Assembly: GCA_964483465.1 (NCBI GenBank) | Contig: CAZABG010000016.1 | Coordinates: 1 to 36,799, forward strand | Direction of reading: 5' to 3' | Length of the DNA: 36,799 nucleotides | DNA from: CAZABG01 sp964483465 | Lineage (GTDB): Bacteria > Chlamydiota > Chlamydiia > Chlamydiales > Parachlamydiaceae | Shown: positions 33,161 through 36,799 of the stretch, in pieces | Layout of the letters: each line of letters begins with the position of its first letter | How positions within the stretch are numbered: the first letter of the stretch is position 1 | The notes under the pieces: model-generated | Told to the model about the DNA's origin: nothing | Seen by the model: the letters and a program-made list of their open reading frames with translations, nothing else | Databases searched by the model: none | Program-made: the position numbers and the translations under genes

Positions 33161-34560
33161 ATCACTGTTCTATTCAAAACTCTTACACAGAGACTCGCTC
33201 TCACTACTTTACTCTATTTAATAACAAATGGATGAAGGCTCTCCTTGCCGTGGTTTTGGTGCAGCAATTGTTGGTAGCAAGCGGCACGTATTTTCTTGGC
33301 ACATTGACGGCAGAGTTTCCAACTGAAGGATTTCAGTTGAACTTAGCATTCTTGCTGCTTGTATGCATCCTGTTGCCGGGAACAGTTGTTCATTATGGAG
33401 TGGCTTGGTGCATGGCAAGGGCGCGTAAAATGACGCAGAATGAGTATCTTAAGCACTATATTCAAGCGAATTTTAATCATCCGACTCATTGGCGCAATGA
33501 AAAATCAAGGGAAGCTAGGCATGATATGATGTGCCGAAGCGGACAAGAATCAGTGCAGTCAGCGGTCAATTTTTTTGGGGATTTTGCTGCTACGAGCTTA
33601 AATATTATCCTGAATACAATCTCGATCATTTTAGTTACGGATTTCGCTCAGGGTGTTGTCATTTTAGTGGCGGGGCTTTTGGGGCTAGGTATCATCCAAT
33701 TTAATAAACAAAGGATCGCTGAAAGTAGCAAAAACGAAGTCCTTGCCGATACGCGCTTGAATGGCCACTTGAGTCGGAGCTGGGATAACATTATTTTAGG
33801 AAATCAGTTGTTCTATGACCGTTGGAAGATGCAATTTGCTTCATTGTTTTCGGATTCAGAAAGAGCTGCTGAGCAAACTGTTAAGATGAGGGATTGGTCG
33901 GTATCTATTGCTGCCCTTGTGACTAACGGGCTCGTTTTAGGAAGCGCGCTATTTATGATCTGGATGCATCAAAATAATACCGCTTTTGCGTTGGCTATGC
34001 TGGTGATGTTGCCTAGAAGCCTTCAGACCGTGATGCATATCCAGATTATTCAATCGTATTTCGCGAATTGGAAGACTCTTCAGGAAAAACTAGCAGTGAC
34101 AAATAAGAGCCTTTCGATACCTGATTCTTTGGATTTAAGTGCTTACATCAAACCAGAAAGTATTCAAGTAAAAGAACTTCAAGGCTCTATAGATCATATT
34201 GAGGCCCACTTAAATAGTTCAACTTGCGGACGTTACACAATTACGGGCCAAAATGGTTCTGGCAAATCCTGCCTCATGTTAAATTTGAAAAATAAATTTG
34301 GGCTGTCTGCACTCTATCTGCCTGCACAGCATCAGCTTTTTTTACATGATTCTCAAGTCAATCTATCTTCTGGTGAACTTACACTAGCAACGTTTGAGCA
34401 TTTAAAAACGCTAGAATGTAAAATTCTATTACTTGATGAGTGGGACGCCAACTTATCTTTGGAAAATCGATCGATTTTAGATCATGTCCTCGATGAAATA
34501 AGCAAAAAACGGATTGTGGTGGAAATTAGACATTCAAAATCACCTTTTTCCAGTGTCTAA
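33157..34560 (+). CDS. ABC transporter, fused membrane and ATPase domains
   Basis: The 467-residue protein has about six hydrophobic spans in residues 25-285 and a compact C-terminal ATPase with Walker A GQNGSGKS (364-371), signature LSSGE (403-407), Walker B ILLLDE (423-428) and switch His 459. The ATPase is shortened: only ~32 residues separate Walker A from the signature, so most of the helical subdomain and Q loop are lost. The membrane part recalls the SbmA/BacA-YddA type peptide or vitamin transporters, but I cannot assign it. The coupled radical SAM gene suggests export of a modified peptide or small molecule. Confidence 0.8.
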   Translation: MNHCSIQNSYTETRSHYFTLFNNKWMKALLAVVLVQQLLVASGTYFLGTLTAEFPTEGFQLNLAFLLLVCILLPGTVVHYGVAWCMARARKMTQNEYLKHYIQANFNHPTHWRNEKSREARHDMMCRSGQESVQSAVNFFGDFAATSLNIILNTISIILVTDFAQGVVILVAGLLGLGIIQFNKQRIAESSKNEVLADTRLNGHLSRSWDNIILGNQLFYDRWKMQFASLFSDSERAAEQTVKMRDWSVSIAALVTNGLVLGSALFMIWMHQNNTAFALAMLVMLPRSLQTVMHIQIIQSYFANWKTLQEKLAVTNKSLSIPDSLDLSAYIKPESIQVKELQGSIDHIEAHLNSSTCGRYTITGQNGSGKSCLMLNLKNKFGLSALYLPAQHQLFLHDSQVNLSSGELTLATFEHLKTLECKILLLDEWDANLSLENRSILDHVLDEISKKRIVVEIRHSKSPFSSV

Positions 34561-34984
34561 TACAGTCGCAAGATCTGTAATGTTAACGACAAAATGCTCT
34601 GGAGGCTGCTCCCATTGTCCCTTTTCTAATCCCCTACTGAAACAACTTTTTTTACCAGCTGAGACAATAATCAAGATATTAAAACACACAACTGAAAAAC
34701 TTGTGGTCCTTTCAGGAGGCGAACCATTCGAGCATCCTGAAATTCTCAAAATACTGACTAGTCTTCCTGAAGTAACGACCCCCTTTAGAATCGCAACTGG
34801 GGGTTTTGTTAAGTTTGATCTCTGGATTGAACAGTTACAAATCCTTAGCAAACAGAATACTGCCTTCAAAGGCATTTCAATGGGAACGGACGTTTTAAGT
34901 AATCGGATTAATCAAGAGATAGTAAACAGTTGGGTCGAAAGGAAGAGGTTTCCCAAAAATTCGTTAAATGTCTTAATGATTTAG
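34514..34984 (+). CDS. Radical SAM protein, N-terminal part
   Basis: The frame overlaps the ABC gene by 47 bp from TTG 34514; other starts in frame are GTG 34553 and ATG 34580. It has the CxxxCxxC iron-sulfur motif (CSGGCSHC, C28, C32, C35) and GGEP (68-71), the hallmark of radical SAM enzymes using SAM and a [4Fe-4S] cluster. After 156 codons it stops at TAG 34982-34984, half the usual size. A frame starting near 34930 continues for ~100 codons, so a frameshift is likely. The substrate may be a peptide, given the transporter beside it. Confidence 0.75.
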   Translation: MWWKLDIQNHLFPVSNTVARSVMLTTKCSGGCSHCPFSNPLLKQLFLPAETIIKILKHTTEKLVVLSGGEPFEHPEILKILTSLPEVTTPFRIATGGFVKFDLWIEQLQILSKQNTAFKGISMGTDVLSNRINQEIVNSWVERKRFPKNSLNVLMI

Positions 34985-35229
34985 AGCAACTTAAACCATT
35001 CGAAATTTCCGAAAGGTTCAAAAAGTCGCATCATGCTGCGACAATTTCCGTGGACCATTTGTGGACCACTGGCATGCAAAAAAGTGCGATAGATGCCGTA
35101 AAACAAAGGTTTATTAAAAGATTTTATAGAGAAACTTTCAAAATTTTCACCCTCATCCATAACCTCAGACATTTGGGAATATATGAAACAAAACAATTTG
35201 AAAACTACTCTATCTCCATTATTTGGTAA
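34930..35229 (+). pseudogene. Possible C-terminal part of the radical SAM protein
   Basis: This +2-shifted frame overlaps the end of the radical SAM frame and runs to TAA 35227-35229. It reads EEVSQKFVKCLNDLEQLKPF, then ISVDHLWTTGMQKSAIDAVK and ends with helical, aromatic-rich sequence. Joined to the upstream frame it would give ~240 residues, a normal size. I cannot prove that the two belong together; it might be a separate small gene starting at TTG. Confidence 0.45.
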
Positions 35230-35307
35230 GGAATTGAAATTGATCTCATCTCATGCAAAAAAGTTGTAAATCCGGATGTTTAAAATAATCCATTTTCAAC
35301 TCATACC

Positions 35308-36162
35308 TTAATTTTTCAACAAAATAGGGAGGAAAAAATCCTTAATTTCCAATATTACTTGCTCAAGAGGTACTGGATTATGCCCAATACCTTTGAGAAA
35401 AGAATCCCAGCGCTCTATGGTCTTTGATGCGTTGTAAAAAACTTCAGAAAAGGCTTTTGGAACTTCCCTAACAACTGTTTTTCTATTTTGAAATACATCT
35501 CGAATGACAGGCTCTATTTTATCAGGCTTGATTTGAAACTGATTGACCATCGTCCATACGTCATAAAAATCTTTCATCCTGCTATTTGCAAGACCAAGCT
35601 TAACCATTGCATCTAGCTTTTCAGCAATCATAGTTTCTGGAGTATATCCCTGAAGTTCCGGAGAGGGGAATTCTAGTAATGTTGGATAGTCCAATTTGGC
35701 AGGTTTTGGATAGATCTTATCACTGAATCCAATATCGAGTCTTAATGGTAGCTTGGCAGTATGCAAACTAGCTAAAAACCTTGCTGAAAGTCCTGTATAC
35801 TCAGTATCAATTTGCGATTCAGCTAAGACAAGATTTGTAGAATCGAATTCAATGCCATCATGGAGGACCGGTTGAGAGCAAATCTCTTTTAGGATCCGCG
35901 AAATATTTTCGATGGAATTGTTCGCTTTAGCCAAAAGATCTATATCAACAGTAGCTCGATGTGTAGCGGGATCCCAAACCATTAACATGAGACCACCTTT
36001 TAGAAAGAATGAATCTTTATGTTTGGAAGCGCTTAGTCGATACAGGAACCTTTCCATAGCATAATACCGAAGAACTTCTTGCGTAGGTCGATTTTTCGTT
36101 AATGCAATATTCTTTAGTTTTGTATAAACAGATTCAGGCAAATTTATCTTTTCAATATTCAT
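35308..36162 (-). CDS. AbiEii-type nucleotidyltransferase toxin
   Basis: The 284-residue protein has the family's core: FLKGGLMLMVW, then RATVDIDLLA (the GG...T.DxD metal and nucleotide site), LRLDIGFSD (third Asp) and a C-terminal AEKLDAMVKLGLANSRMKDF with the conserved Lys and Asp. AbiEii toxins transfer nucleotides to tRNA or other targets and stop growth, for example during phage infection. It sits 2 bp after the AbiEi antitoxin gene, as expected for a type IV toxin-antitoxin operon. No break is visible. Confidence 0.9.
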   Translation of the reverse strand: MNIEKINLPESVYTKLKNIALTKNRPTQEVLRYYAMERFLYRLSASKHKDSFFLKGGLMLMVWDPATHRATVDIDLLAKANNSIENISRILKEICSQPVLHDGIEFDSTNLVLAESQIDTEYTGLSARFLASLHTAKLPLRLDIGFSDKIYPKPAKLDYPTLLEFPSPELQGYTPETMIAEKLDAMVKLGLANSRMKDFYDVWTMVNQFQIKPDKIEPVIRDVFQNRKTVVREVPKAFSEVFYNASKTIERWDSFLKGIGHNPVPLEQVILEIKDFFLPILLKN

Positions 36163-36164
36163 AT

Positions 36165-36773
36165 TTACTGACTCACAATCGTTTCAATTATGGGTTGAAG
36201 AACTTTTTCAACCCGACAAATTTTTGCATAATCATATAGCTTATCAAGATCCGTTTTCCCTTTTCTCCAGTACTCTTTGAATGCCTCCAAAACAACATCC
36301 ATGCCGATTTTTTGTCGAAACTTTAGACAGTCAGCTAAAGTCTTTTCAATATTGTAAATTTTAACAGGAAAACCACTAATCGAAATTTCTTCCATTCCAG
36401 CTTCGTATGCACTTTGGGAATACCAAAAAATGCGTAATGGCGGATAATTTGGTTTTGGCAACCTTGAGGTTCTTGGTAAAGCTATATAAACGAAGTGAGG
36501 AATTTGAGTTGTCAGCTCATAGTAGGCTAAAGCTGATATTAGACAGACAATACCTTGAGGAATTCTCTTGGCAACCAGAACCAAATCGGGTTCTGAAAAA
36601 TCGGGCATTGAAGCCAATCGAAAAACGCCCCTTCCTAAAGACTCTAGAATCCCTTCATCCCGTAATCTGTATAGATAAACAGGATGAATCCCCAATTTTA
36701 TAGCTTCAGCCGTACGCAAAATGCCGTTGTGCTTTCGAAAAATTTCTATAGGATCATTTTTTCTTGGTTTCAT
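36165..36773 (-). CDS. AbiEi-type antitoxin
   Basis: The 202-residue protein has an N-terminal winged helix (LRTAEAIKLGIHPVYLYRLR, LESLGRGVFRLA) and the AbiEi C-terminal domain (ISGFPVKIYNIEKTLADCLK, then a helical end). AbiEi proteins repress the operon and neutralise AbiEii. The TAA lies 2 bp before the toxin ATG. The promoter is mostly beyond the window edge; only 26 bases upstream are visible, ending in a TATCAT just before the ATG. Confidence 0.9.
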   Translation of the reverse strand: MKPRKNDPIEIFRKHNGILRTAEAIKLGIHPVYLYRLRDEGILESLGRGVFRLASMPDFSEPDLVLVAKRIPQGIVCLISALAYYELTTQIPHFVYIALPRTSRLPKPNYPPLRIFWYSQSAYEAGMEEISISGFPVKIYNIEKTLADCLKFRQKIGMDVVLEAFKEYWRKGKTDLDKLYDYAKICRVEKVLQPIIETIVSQ

Positions 36774-36799
36774 ATGATAAAAACGTTTGCACTTATTTG

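Noticed and set aside
34540..34875. Minus-strand 111-codon ORF opposite the radical SAM gene
   Set aside because: The plus strand has CxxxCxxC and GGEP motifs; the minus frame has no start signal or family features.

Overview
The window looks like a piece of an environmental chlamydia (Chlamydiota, Parachlamydiales-like). This rests on gene content: a TyrP-type aromatic amino acid permease, a MYG1-type hydrolase, a HIT protein and a ~710-residue LOG-domain protein side by side (the order I remember for Chlamydia trachomatis CT385-CT387), and a Cys-rich DUF1207-like envelope protein. The species cannot be fixed from the sequence alone.

Region 1 (1-17500) is core-like. It holds a 5'-truncated helical protein, a secreted lysozyme-like protein and an acidic/Pro-rich tailed protein that overlaps tail to tail with a DEAD-box helicase. 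TyrP follows, then a tightly coupled minus-strand operon (MYG1, HIT, isochorismatase-like, HEAT-repeat, M24 peptidase) joined by ATGA overlaps, a divergent LOG protein, a membrane protein plus DUF1207-like pair, and an SbtA-type bicarbonate transporter with a DUF6671-like partner. Three gene 3' ends carry one family of long TGAG-rich hairpin elements; the copy at 12.8-13.6 kb has grown into a tandem array of ~150-bp units.

Region 2 (17503-19903) holds a LysR regulator divergent from the SbtA pair. The last ~380 bp of the LysR gene are repeated 1.4 kb downstream as a frameshifted pseudogene directly before a CAU tRNA. An AT-rich insert with two membrane/secreted genes lies between the two copies.

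Region 3 (19904-29982) is a genomic island. It starts at the 3' end of the tRNA, carries an integrase N-terminal remnant joined to a DUF927 (phage/plasmid primase-helicase) C-terminal remnant, and ends at a 42-bp copy of the tRNA 3' part. Its main cargo is a three-gene minus-strand operon: an SbcD/YhaO-like nuclease, a 1158-residue YhaN/SMC-like ATPase, and a GHKL ATPase that also carries an HExxH motif. This is the best candidate here for an undescribed genome-maintenance or defence system.

Region 4 (29983-36799) is further accessory DNA. It has a NERD-domain protein, an AbiEi-like regulator with a striking four-half-site operator and a truncated AbiEii toxin remnant, small membrane proteins, an ABC transporter coupled to a radical SAM gene (perhaps frameshifted), and an intact AbiEi/AbiEii toxin-antitoxin pair at the right edge.
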